Shown here: positions 1-9,859 of the stretch, piece by piece
How the letters are laid out: each line of letters starts with the position of its first letter
How positions within the stretch are numbered: position 1 is the stretch's first letter
Origin: Micrasema longulum
Lineage: Eukaryota; Arthropoda; Insecta; Trichoptera; Brachycentridae
Length of the DNA: 64,000 nt
Assembly (NCBI GenBank): GCA_022494885.1
Contig: JAGVSM010000491.1
Span: 103,206 to 167,205, forward strand
Reading direction: 5' to 3'
The notes under the pieces: generated by a model
Told to the model about the DNA's origin: nothing
The model's database searches: none
The model's input: the letters and a program-made list of their open reading frames with translations, nothing else
Translations under genes and position numbers: made by a program

Positions 1-106
1 ACTCGATATGGTCAATATGAGTCCTGTAGAATGGAGACCAAATAAGAGAAGCGTATTCTAGATGGGGTAATAAAAGTTCTTAAAAAAAAAAAACAAAACA
101 GTTACT

Positions 107-251
107 GGACCTTACTCATAAATTTGGTATAAAGTTACGCCTAGGCATAGTGGTAAAATACGGATGGGAATATCATCCTTATAACAGTGGTTTAATTAGC
201 ATGGTTTTTCCATCCTTATTTTACCACTATGCCTAACTTTATAAGTAAGGC
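107..251. mobile_element. Small MITE-like inverted-repeat element
   Basis: The two ends are imperfect inverted copies of each other. The left arm (about 107-178) and the right arm (about 200-251) both carry the block GGCATAGTGGTAAAATA followed by GGATGG, in opposite orientation. The arms start GGACCTTACT and, on the other strand, GGGCCTTACT. No coding capacity is visible, so this looks like a short non-autonomous DNA transposon. I could not settle a target-site duplication, so the superfamily is open. Confidence 0.6.
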
Positions 252-689
252 CCATTATTACAAAAAAACTTAAGTCCTAAACATGCAGCTATACTCGTAT
301 AAGAAATTTTCAAGGTTTTATTCCAAAATCACGTAATATTTTAACCGGTGAAATATCGGGGATTAAATTGTTTAAAAATAAATATAGCATGCAGAGTAAG
401 AGAGTGTGAACAATTTAATTAATTACCCTTTAATTACACCAAAAAAATTAAATATTTTAAATAAAACATTTGCTTAAAATTCATAAAATCATCGAATTTG
501 ATTTTTTTGTAGTCAATGTTTGCAATAGCCTGTATTTTTCATCAACATATTCCGATTATCAAAGTCAATGTATGACCATTCTTAATCAAGGCTGTAACAA
601 TGTTTATACATACTTTGTCAAAATTAACACACAGGTACCCGAGTAATAATGCGTCAACCTATAGAGAAGCCCTATCTCTATGTTTCATA

Positions 690-843
690 GAACGCAAGCG
701 ATGGTGGTTAGCAACAAATTGGCGGCCATTTTGTTTTGTCTGACAACACACGCGTAACGTTTCTATCGGATGCTTTTATCGCTGTGCTCGGCTTTGTTTG
801 TAAATAACTTAGATATTTACGTTATAATAAATAAAAATCGACA
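690..843 (+). promoter_or_regulatory. CpG-rich promoter-like block with YY1/Pho-type site
   Basis: In very AT-rich surroundings this stretch contains several CpGs and GGCGGCCATTTTG at 721-733. The reverse complement of that string contains the YY1/Pleiohomeotic core (AAAATGGCCGCC). It lies directly upstream of an ATG in good insect context (CGACAATGG, ATG at 844) that opens the THAP-like exon. Promoter function is inferred from composition and position only. Confidence 0.35.
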
Positions 844-918
844 ATGGTGAATTGCAGTAGGTATGTTTAATTACAACAATAGGAGCGTCAAAGGTATTAA
901 AGGAGTCAGTTTTCACAG
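844..918 (+). pseudogene. THAP-domain-like first exon, frameshifted
   Basis: ATG at 844 opens with MVNCS, a typical THAP zinc-finger start (the CxxC region). The frame then shifts by one base near 857-863, after which the sequence reads FNYNNRSVKGIKGVSFHR and stops at a good donor, AG|GTAATT (919). The string GVSFHR immediately before a phase-2 intron is what THAP domains show just ahead of their conserved F-P. The second zinc-binding Cys is disrupted (ATG where TGT is expected). I found no second exon. It is either a decayed THAP gene or transposase, or the true start is the in-frame ATG at 863. Similarity is from memory of the family; no search was run. Confidence 0.4.
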
Positions 919-1261
919 GTAATTGATTTCGAATATTTTCCTATGATTTACATTGATTTTTGGAATTTATTATCCAGACACGTGTATTATGTTGCTTAGA
1001 TTTTTTTCTTATATCAACATGTTTATTTAAGATACTATTTTTTCTCAATTTAGGAGATTCATTTGTGAATTAAAGTATGTTAACTGTTGATAATGACAGT
1101 TGATTACGAGCAGTACGTCGGGGCCGCACTAGGCATCCATATAAAGTTTGAGTCTTTATCGAGCAGAAGTCGATTCAAATTTTACTCGAAAATAGCAACG
1201 TTAACCTTGAAATCGCATCTTAAATGACGAGTCCAAATTTCAGGCCGCCACGACACGCCGT

Positions 1262-1392
1262 TTCGGAGATGTGACGGACAAACAAACAAATTCAACACAG
1301 GACTTGGGTTCCATGAAGTTGGGATTTATGTCTCAATAAATGTAAAATAAGTAAATTGTGAATAAAATGAATGAATAAATAAACGCACACAT
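1262..1392 (+). mobile_element. LINE 3'-end fragment
   Basis: The segment containing the ACAGGACTT...CCATGAAGTTGG...TTATGTCTC motif series, followed by an AATAAA-rich tail, recurs at 17280-17385 with the same order of motifs. This is the 3' UTR and tail of a non-LTR retrotransposon family. No coding sequence is preserved here. Confidence 0.5.
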
Positions 1393-1900
1393 GTATTTTT
1401 AATTTTATAAAATAAATATATAGGCTAATTATAGAAAAATAAGTTGGAATCACTCTGTAATAATAAATACACAGGTACATTTTTGAAAGTATTTAAAATG
1501 CAAACTAATTTATATTTGGCAATTCTCGACCTGATTACGGCCCATTGTTTTGCTGCGAACTGTAGCTAACTTAATACCCAATAGTCATAGAATGGTTTTC
1601 CTACATTTGGGCTCCTCCACAGCTTGGCGCATTATTACTCTGAGCAGGTAGCCAATATTTTTAATTTGCAAACCATTAAAAACATATAAAAATAAATTGA
1701 AAATCCGAAAATTCTAACAAAACAAACAATACGTATTTTTTTAATCCGTCAAATCGTCGTGATCTTGGAATAACGACATTTGTGATTTTTTTCAACTCAA
1801 CCTGAAGCGGTTAAAGAATATTTTTTCATAGTTAATGTCACAATTTAAAAAGTACAAAATTATGTCATTTGGTACATAGGTTAAATTTATAAATTTTGTT
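1393..1900. other. AT-rich stretch with nothing recognisable
   Basis: Short random open frames only, no splice-consistent exon and no clear repeat structure. Confidence 0.5.
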
Positions 1901-1974
1901 TTATTTTTCAAAAAGCTGTAGGGTCCATAGTTCATAGTTGATGACACACACGTGTTAAATTAGTTCACCTGAAG

Positions 1975-2440
1975 TAGACTCATGACCGACGATGCAATGT
2001 CATCATTTTCTATCGAACCCAATACAATTTATATTACAACTCTAGCAATATTGCACATAAAGACGGGATCGTCGCCCTGCAGTACATTCACATCGTCCCT
2101 ACCATGAAGAAATGAACTATAAAGGAATATAATCTATAAAGAGACCACAGGACGCAGCCAATATCAGTCAGTCAGTTCAGTTCACGTCAGACCAGCTCGA
2201 CGACATCACACAGTTCCAGCATGTAGTTCACGTGCAGTTACTTCAACCCATCATGGCCGCTACGCTCGTGCTACTCAACCAAGTGCTGTATCTTATTCGC
2301 CATGTAATAAATACGAATTAAACACCAACCTCGTGTCTTCTCTGTCAATCTCTAACTGGGGTAGGAACTCCAATCAAACCCTCAACTACTTATTCCTACA
2401 AAGCCTTTATTCAACCACATCCGTTGTTGTTCTACGATAA
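1975..2440 (+). mobile_element. LTR-like segment (solo LTR candidate)
   Basis: The block is GC-richer than its surroundings and has a Pol II promoter layout: TATA-like CTATAAAGG and CTATAAAG near 2115-2140, then a pyrimidine/CAGT-rich region (CAGTCAGTCAGTTCAG), then AATAAATACG near 2305 as a polyadenylation-like signal, followed by a C/T-rich end. That order is typical of a retroelement LTR. No internal gag or pol follows and no second copy is in the window, so the boundaries are approximate and the class is unknown. Confidence 0.35.
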
Positions 2441-3540
2441 TAAAAAAATGAAAATGCCTGAAATATTTTAGGGACCATTCGCTACCAAATAGTACTTTTT
2501 ATTCCAATTACAAATAAATCCCGTAAAATAAACCACCACTAGAGAGAGTGTAAGTCGCAATAAGTAGGCCCCTAAATCGGCAACCAGCCCTAACACTTGT
2601 TATGGCACCTACCCCTGTATGATCCTTATACAATAATAACAATGATAATATAAAGTGCTCTGAAGAGGGGAGTCTTGGGGGCACCGAAACACCGAACTAA
2701 ATAAAAACACATTGCACGCGGGGGATTCGGGATTCCATCATCCCTTGTAAACTTAGGGGATGAAGTAGGGTGACCAAGATAAAAAAATAACAAAATGCAT
2801 GAGGGTTTTCAAATTTTTATTTTATTTGTTTTCTTTTCTTTAATAGTATACTAAATTAGACTTTACTCTAATGAACCCGTGAAGGTTCCATTTTATACTA
2901 CATGCTAAGGTTATCAATGAACTATTTTTATTGTTTCAAGTACAATAATATTATAAGGTAAAAAATTGAAATTAGTTTAAAAATTAAATTTAAATTATGT
3001 TAACAGTTTTTTATTAGTATTAACATTAATGGAAATAATGCAAAACGGAAAATAATGGAAATAAAAGAAAAACATTTTCAAAAAGGAAAAATATGTGAGC
3101 GTACAAATTTAAAGAGATTAAAAAAGAAGAAATAAAATACAATAAAATTAAGGTAATTTTAATAACATCTTCAAAAAATTAACGCTTATTATAGTGAGAA
3201 AATCAATCAATTCAAAGAGTAATTAAAAAGTAGTTAAAAAATAAATAAATACATGCCGAGTGCGGCAGAGAAAAAGGAATAAATAGCAGTAGGTCAAGTA
3301 ATCTTTAAAATTTTAAAAAGAAATATTAAGAGAAGATTTTAATCTAAAGGTAATTAATTTAGTCATTTTTGTGGGAAATAAAGTCAAAAGTTTGAATATT
3401 CTTTATTTTTTATTTCAACAATAAATAATTACTAGGCTCTAACGTCTTCATTTCAATTATTCCCCTTTCAATAAATTGGCAGGTGTCAAAACATATTTGA
3501 ACGTTTATGTGGCTATAGGTGATATTTTGGCTATTAATAT
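2441..3540. other. AT-rich non-coding stretch
   Basis: Low-complexity A/T-rich DNA with no exon-like reading frame. I see no defined element. Confidence 0.5.
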
Positions 3541-3543
3541 CGG

Positions 3544-3830
3544 ATGCCTTCTAAAAGCCTTAACCACGCTTGCCTACTTTACAAGGCATCAGGTTCTCGA
3601 CGTTCTAGATGTCCACAGCTGACTGTTCGTCGGCAGTTCATCTCAGAACAACGGGACGCGACCCTGACTTGGAAGGATGCACGGAAGCTGGCAGCTGTCA
3701 GAGTTGCCTGGATTTTGTGGGCATCATTTGCTCGGCGAACCATCGATATGATAAAATTTATATTTAAAAAAACATCCATATTAAAAAAAAATCGGATGAA
3801 TAAAAGAGAACTTATTATTTTTTAGTCTGT
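3544..3830 (+). pseudogene. Short GC-richer open frame, probable retroelement relic
   Basis: A 93-codon frame, about 50% GC in its first 180 bases, encodes a basic, Arg/Trp-containing peptide (KDARKLAAVRVAWILW). Its composition resembles the C-terminal ends of LINE ORF2 proteins, after which the frame runs into A/T-rich sequence. No catalytic motif is present and I cannot assign it firmly. A chance ORF is possible. Confidence 0.25.
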
Positions 3831-3834
3831 TAAG

Positions 3835-4790
3835 GAGTGGATCAACAGACGTCTCCAGGAAATCCTATCTTGAGCCAGAACTTCGCCTCGTCACGATCAT
3901 TTTCAAACCAAATATAAATAAGAATAAAATGGAATGAAAAACAAAAAACAATCAAACAATACCCCTTTTCCCCGAAAGGATAGAATGCCATATCTTCGCA
4001 TACAGTCCTTGTTTACTCTACATTCATAAATCGCCTCATACACGCACGCCGATTATTCTGACTTTTGACATGCTCATCAAGTGTTGGTTTTAAAATGAAA
4101 CTAAGATGATAGTAAAACTTACATGCTGATTGAAAAATAAAATAATAAAAACTCCGTTTTTTATTTTATTTTTATGTATTTATTGAAAAAAAATGTTGAC
4201 AAAATAAGTAAAAAATGATTCTAAATTTTTTAGACAAAAAATCAATAAAAAAGGACCCCATAAAAATCTCAATACTGCTATTTTGTGTTAGTAAATTCCA
4301 AATAGTAATTTCTGTTTATTTAAATTTACCAGGTAGAATTATTCGGACGAAACGGCACTACTATTGGGATTCTGCTCCTCGGAGAAACTGAAAGATACAG
4401 TAGAACATGTTTACATGTATGACGCTAAGTATTTTAGCATTTAGTAACAATAGAATTCGCAAATTCGCACCAAATGAACAAATTCTATAAAGATTTAGAT
4501 ATACTTATTAAATAATGAACTAAATAACAATCAATGAAATGAGCTGTAAAATATGATATAAATTTTTACGAGCAGCTCAATCACAAATGTTTATCGATGT
4601 CGATTAAAACTCCTTAAGCGACTTTACCTGCGCGATGGGAAGATTAATTTACTGTGGTAACGTGGCCTAAACGCCAAATATCAAAACGTTAAAGTTAGCG
4701 CGGTTTGAGTTTCTTATTTAATAATATTAAAACAGCATGGTAAAATTGTAAAAAAGTCAAAAATTAAATTATACTCGTATTATTAAGCAT
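3835..4790. other. AT-rich stretch downstream of the minus-strand gene
   Basis: Nothing recognisable except the probable 3' flank of the gene ending at 4795. No canonical AATAAA was seen immediately after its stop on the minus strand (TTAATAAT and ATTAAATAAG variants occur). Confidence 0.4.
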
Positions 4791-4794
4791 AAAA

Positions 4795-7700
4795 CTACAT
4801 CAATATTTTACCGGCTACTATTTGGACATCAGCTTGGATAGGTTCAGAAGTAGTCCTAGAGTGTCTATTGAAGTACGCTGCTTTGTTTTTCCTGTTTTCA
4901 ATCAGCATTTCTAATTTTTTCAAAGCTTCCTTATTCTTCTTTACACGAAAGGAAAAAAAAAACATCACTTAACATATGACATTTTCTTTTATGTACATAA
5001 AAGCAAAGGGACTGCAAACGGAGTATTGGATATTTAAATTCTACGTTCGTAATAAGCATGCATACATTTACCCAAACTTGCTTCTGTACTTTGGATATTA
5101 TTTAGTGTTACCTAAAGGTATTGGATTCTAAATCAAAGTCCAGATATGCTTAACTAAAAATTTCTGAATCAAAACACAGTTTACTTTAAGATTTAAGTTT
5201 TTTTTAAAATGCGATTTATTTATTAATAGAAATATAGATATAACAAGAAAAATAATAACGTATCCCTAACTCGACGAGGCCAAGGGCCCTGTGTTTAGTT
5301 GGAATAGAGCAAGATGCAGTGGCGGATTTGCCCTAAAGCCTAGTAGGCCCAGTAGGCCCAGGCCTAGGGCGGCCAGATATTAGGGGCCGCCAAACGTGGC
5401 AAAAAGTATTATTGTAATAAAATACGGGCGTACGCGGGATAGGCGTTTTACATATACGAAAGAGTTTTACATTTTTTTGGAGGGTCAATTCAGCGTTTGG
5501 AACTCCTTCAAGCCCATTTTACCGTCAAAAATATATCAACAACTCGTTGGTCAGCTCGTACAGATGCATGCAAAAGTTTACGCGATCGTGGAATGAAATC
5601 CATGGAGCGTTAGTCTCCATCAAAAATGACGCACAACAGAAGAGAACCGTGACATGCGAAGCAACAGGTATTCGTTTGAAACTGGAACGTCTTGAAACGA
5701 CTTTGGTGACTGTTTCTTGGGGATTTTTACTGAATCGCATCAACTTGACAAGTAAAAAACTTCAGAGTGTGGAAATTGACAATACCATTGTCATAGAGCT
5801 GTTTAATGAACTGATATATTTTATTGGCGAAACAGGAGATAATTGCAATGATTTCAAAAATAAAGCCTAAAAATTGTCCTATGCACAGGAATATGAAAGA
5901 GATTTTCGACGCAATCGGAAGCGTAAACTACTTTCTGGTGAGACTAATACTGGTGAATAGATGCAACAATAGAATGATCGGGAAAACCTCCAAATCACTA
6001 CACTTGAAATAAGTGGCTGGTACTACACGGCCTAGGGCGGCCGAGACTGCAAATCCGCCACTGGCAAGATGTCTTACTTGAATATCATTAAGAAGTCTAT
6101 TAAATTCCTCTTCTCTTCTTGGAATATGCACGTTAATGTCAACTAATTTTGATTGAGAATCTGAAAATAATCTTCAAATTATAAAGCAATCTGTAAAAAT
6201 ATGACAAAGTTAACAATGGCAGAGCAAAGCAGCAACAATTTGAAAAAAATACATTGCAGCCTTGCAAAGAAACATACGTATTTCATAAACTGCACTCAAA
6301 TCTGGTAATCTAACAATTGATAATCATCAGGCCAGACTTAAGAGATTTACATATTTTTTAATATTTTGTTATATAATCTTTAAATTGAGTTTACCATCAT
6401 CTGACACAATTTCATCTAAAGGATCACCCCTTTTTAATATTTCTCTTTGCAGTTTTATTTTATCAACAATATCCTTGATAGTCATTATTTCGTGATAAAT
6501 AATATCTGTTTCTTTTACATCGGCTTCAATTTCTGCTCGGAGTTGCCTATCGGAAATATTCGAAAGGTATTTCATAAACAATTATCCATTCGCATTTTAC
6601 ACGTGTATCTGTTTTGATGGGACTTACCTGGGGTAATCTGTCAACTTAAAACTGTTACCTTGTATAATCCTAACAGAGTCGACCAACGTCCGTAGTTTGA
6701 TGCAACATTTTATTAATTGATCTTCTGTGAATTGCTGCCCCCAGTATCTTTAATCAAATATTCATTAAAATATATAGATTTCTATAATCCTTGAAACGGG
6801 ATTAGTGTTTTGGGACTTATTTTTTATTCAATACCTTTTGTCAGAAGGTATAATTGATAATGGTGGATTACTATTTATGTGTTCAACATCTTCATGTAAA
6901 AAATAATCTTTTGCTGTATTAGCTTCAATAACATAGGTTTTTGAACTTGCGTTTGAGAGGGCGCTAAAACATAAAAATATAATAATAATATATTGGTACA
7001 TATTTATCTTTATCTATATAATTCCTCTGTACGTATGTCACCGTACTCCTTCTAAACGGCTTAACCGATTTACGTGCGGTTTTCAGAGAAATATAGATCT
7101 TTGCGCTGTGCGTGTTCGTAGATATTAAAATCTTCATTCGAGTATGTAAAAAAAAAGTTAGGAGCACAAATTTGAGGGGAATGCATTTGCAAAAAAATGG
7201 AAAGATGTTGTTTTTTTGTGTACAAAAAAAGTTTGTTCTTGAATGTTTACAAACAGCATTTGTTTTTTGTGGATCTCAATAAGATTCTTTCCTTAAATTC
7301 TTTATGATTTCTACCCATTTATTTCTTTTTATTAGATTTTTGGTAACACTAAAATAATATTCAATTCAATACATTTTTAAAAATCGTATTCCTACATAAG
7401 TACACCCGTTTGTTGGTGAGACAACCGGAGTTTGACGTTTGCAAAAATAATGCCATTTTTAAAAAAATATTTATTTTATGTTTTGGAATTCAACCATAAA
7501 CAAGTACCTAAGTACCTACTTAAATTGAATATTTTGATATTAATATTTTTTACTTTTGGAGTTCAATCATAGATTTATAATTTGAACCAGTAAGTGGAAA
7601 GTTCGAATATCTTAAAAACTATTGCGGAACCAGGCAGGTAACCAGGCAGAACCAGGCAGACAACCAGGCAGGCAAGCCAACGTTCGGGCAGGACAACGTC

Positions 7701-9769
7701 TGGCGGGTCCACTAGTAATTTATACAATACCAAAATTAAGCCGCGATTATTCTCCTTATCGAATTTTTGACATCCAATTAATTTTTATAAAAATAAAGGA
7801 AATGGCTTTTGTTTTCTGATCGCAGATTAATGTATAAGTACGTATTTAAAAAAATGCTAACATGGCTGATTTGCATATTTTACAAAATAAAAAAAAGGTT
7901 TTATTTGGAATAAACGTACGCATGAACGTTGTACGGTTTTACAGTATTTGACAATTTTGTATGTACAATCAATCAATCTTCAAATATATAAAATAAAAAA
8001 AGCACGATCAGATTCAATTATTAGATTTTTGTGAAAATATTTGAAGAATGGTACTGAAAAATGGAAGATTGTCATTAGTTTTGTTTAATTTTTTTAAATT
8101 CATTTTAATTTTTGTAACTCACACGCTGTGTACAGTAATAAAAAATTACTGGCCCAGTATCATTTTGTTTTGTATGTCGATCAATCGGATTATTAGTCAG
8201 GCATCTCCAAATCATGAGTTCAGGGATAATAAGTCAAATACATAACTATTTTAATGATTACGTAAAATCAAATATTGTCGATTTGTACATGATTTTTGAT
8301 TAGTGATTGTGAAGGTACATTGGCAATTTGTCTGCTTTAATAATAGTACCTACATTTGAAATATTTATGAAGTAACCTTAACTATATTAGCTTTTGATAC
8401 TGTAGAAGTTTTTTGCAACTAAATGTTTTGGTAGCAATTTGCAGTCATCTAAAGAATGCATCAAAAGAAAAGAAAATTGAAAATTGCATACTAAGGATAG
8501 TCGGACTTGTCTGATCAATAAACTGAAAGACCGATGTTTTGATGCGTGTGTTGCTATTATTTCATCATCGTTCCCTTTCCGCACCTAATGGTGCATAGAG
8601 CACTGCATTGGTACACCAATCGCAGCGTGTTTTTTTTTTTTTGCGAGAAGGAAAGATAATCAGTTTTACGCTCCAGGTACCAGTCCAAGGACTATGAAAT
8701 ATTTTAATGTAAAAACACCATTTTGTATCAACCGTGTCAGGAATCAAACCAGGAATGCTATTATTTTGAAAAATTTAGTCAAGCTACAAATTGTTACGTA
8801 TAAAAATCAATTGAGTAATTTTAGACTTCATATAGTTGGTAACATTGACATATTAATGCATAGATGTGCCCCATAGAATAAAATATTTTTAAAAGAAGTG
8901 AGACGAAAACGTACCCATAGTTAATAAGTTTATTTATACTAGGGCAAAATTCAACCACCATTCATATACTACCGAAAATTTGAGGATAGTTATTTTTGGA
9001 ATATAAAAAAGTTTGTATTTTTACATTAACAATAAACATTCGTTTTCGGTGGATCGCAATCAGATTATTAGACTTATAATTTCGACCCATTTATTTCTTT
9101 TCACTTCATTTTGGGGATTGCACAAATAATATTAACTCACATCTTTATCGTATTTCATAAACGTATTCCTATCAGTGCAGCCGTGTAAGCAAGAAGAGCT
9201 TCGCAATTGCGCCGCTAGGCGTAGTTTGACGTTTACAAAAAACGATATTTATATTTGAGTTAATCACTTATGAACAAATATTTAACAATGAAAAGATACA
9301 CAATAATTTTTTAAATGTTTAAACGAAAGGTTTTTACACGCTTTCATGACAAAAGAAGGCATTTTGGTTCGATTCTTAACGTCACGCCTTGCGGTCAAAG
9401 AACGATTAAATATGCGTTTAGCACGACTGAGCGTTTGGGCATGAGTTACTTGTTATCATTTTTGAGGGCTTCGGGCATGTCTATGTACGTTAATATGTCA
9501 ATGGTTGGTATTTAGTTTAATTTTACACGTGATGATTGTCTTACGAAGCTGAATAAAAAAAAACTGTTTATTGAAAATACTTACGGAATTATTTCTACGT
9601 CTGAACACGGTGATTTCAGACTAGAGTGATAGCTATTACTAATCATACTCACACCACCCGAATTAACTTGTTTTGAATGACTAAAAATTTTACTTAAAAA
9701 CTTATTAATTTTTTTCAGCGATTTATTGCTACTTGTATGGGAATTATTTTGAGAAGTTCGATCCGTCAT
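4795..9769 (-). CDS. Six-exon gene, unknown coiled-coil-like protein, 270 aa
   Basis: Exons, all on the minus strand: 9769-9585, 6963-6835, 6747-6628, 6546-6395, 6160-6078, 4938-4795. They total 813 nt, and every junction keeps phase (2, 2, 2, 1, 0) with GT-AG borders (donors GTAAGT, GTATTG, GTAAGT, GTAAAC, GTAAGA). The frame is open from ATG to a TAG at 4797-4795. The first ~60 residues are rich in Ser, Asn and Lys. The middle contains YWGQQFTEDQLIKCC. The second half has charged heptad-like stretches (DIIYHEIMTIKDIVDKIKLQ; EEEFNRLLNDIQ; KEALKKLEMLIENRKN) that suggest coiled coil. There is no signal peptide or membrane segment. Intron 1 (2.6 kb) holds a Helitron and a SINE, and intron 5 (1.1 kb) holds a hAT element. 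I do not recognise the family. An assembly of chance exons this coherent is unlikely, but it needs transcript support. Confidence 0.78.
5317..6063. mobile_element. hAT transposon, 747 bp, internally deleted, with 8-bp TSD
   Basis: Perfect 15-bp terminal inverted repeats (CAGTGGCGGATTTGC at 5317-5331 and its complement at 6049-6063) are flanked by an exact 8-bp target duplication GCAAGATG (5309-5316 and 6064-6071). Both features are diagnostic of hAT. A GGCCTAGGGCGGCC block lies near each end. The interior retains part of a ZMYM-type hAT transposase in broken frames. It sits in the last intron of the minus-strand gene, beginning at intron position +7. Confidence 0.92.
5550..5960 (+). pseudogene. 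hAT (ZMYM-type) transposase remnant
   Basis: The frame from about 5560 to 5870 reads RSWNEIHGALVSIKNDAQQK and continues with EATGIRLKLERLETTLVTV and LLNRINLTSKKLQS. These match the central part of zinc-finger-MYM-type/hAT transposases, where the usual pattern is RW..R..A...L, then EA.GL...M..LE, then ILERVN.TSK.LQ. The frame is lost on both sides, and a second frame continues to about 5960. The N-terminal zinc fingers and most of the catalytic core are absent, so the copy cannot make a working transposase. Confidence 0.7.
7013..7715 (+). mobile_element. Helitron, non-autonomous, 703 bp
   Basis: The element starts 5'-TC (7013-7014) after an A and ends CTAG (7712-7715) before a T, as expected for insertion into an AT dinucleotide. 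A hairpin precedes the end: GCCAACGTT (7676-7684) pairs with AACGT-C-TGGC (7695-7704) with one bulged C. It is followed after 11 nt by the CTAG terminus. The 5' part carries a block typical of arthropod Helitrons (ACTCCTTCTAAACGGCTTAA). No Rep/helicase coding sequence is present. It lies in intron 1 of the minus-strand gene. A diverged copy in the opposite orientation lies at 27107-27946. Confidence 0.75.
7622..7674. repeat. ACCAGGCAG minisatellite inside Helitron
   Basis: Five or so imperfect units of (A)ACCAGGCAG(A/G) in tandem, immediately before the 3' hairpin of the Helitron. Confidence 0.7.
8552..8763 (-). mobile_element. SINE (family A), tRNA head lost
   Basis: On the minus strand this reads the body of a SINE family that occurs repeatedly in the window. 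It contains the shared blocks TTTCATAGTCC, GGTACCTGGAGCG, and the tail region TGCAATGCAGTGC with GGTGCGGAAAGG. The most complete copy is at 15745-16016. Here the tRNA-derived head has decayed. It lies in intron 1 of the minus-strand gene. Confidence 0.65.
8940..9270. mobile_element. Helitron relic
   Basis: Internal blocks of the 7013-7715 Helitron recur here in the same order: the GGATC(G/T)CAAT(C/A)AGATT block, ACCCATTTATTTCTTTT, CGTATTCCTA, and GTTTGACGTTTACAAAA. Neither terminus is intact. Confidence 0.5.
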
Positions 9770-9859
9770 TTTTATTGTTTTTTTTTATTTTTTACTTTTA
9801 TTAATTTAATATATTTTTAGTCTTCCCATTTTCCCGTTTTTTAAGTCAACTCGTTCATT

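Noticed and set aside
7622..7680. CRISPR-like array
   Set aside because: Short imperfect ACCAGGCAG tandem units without spacers, inside a Helitron; this is a minisatellite.
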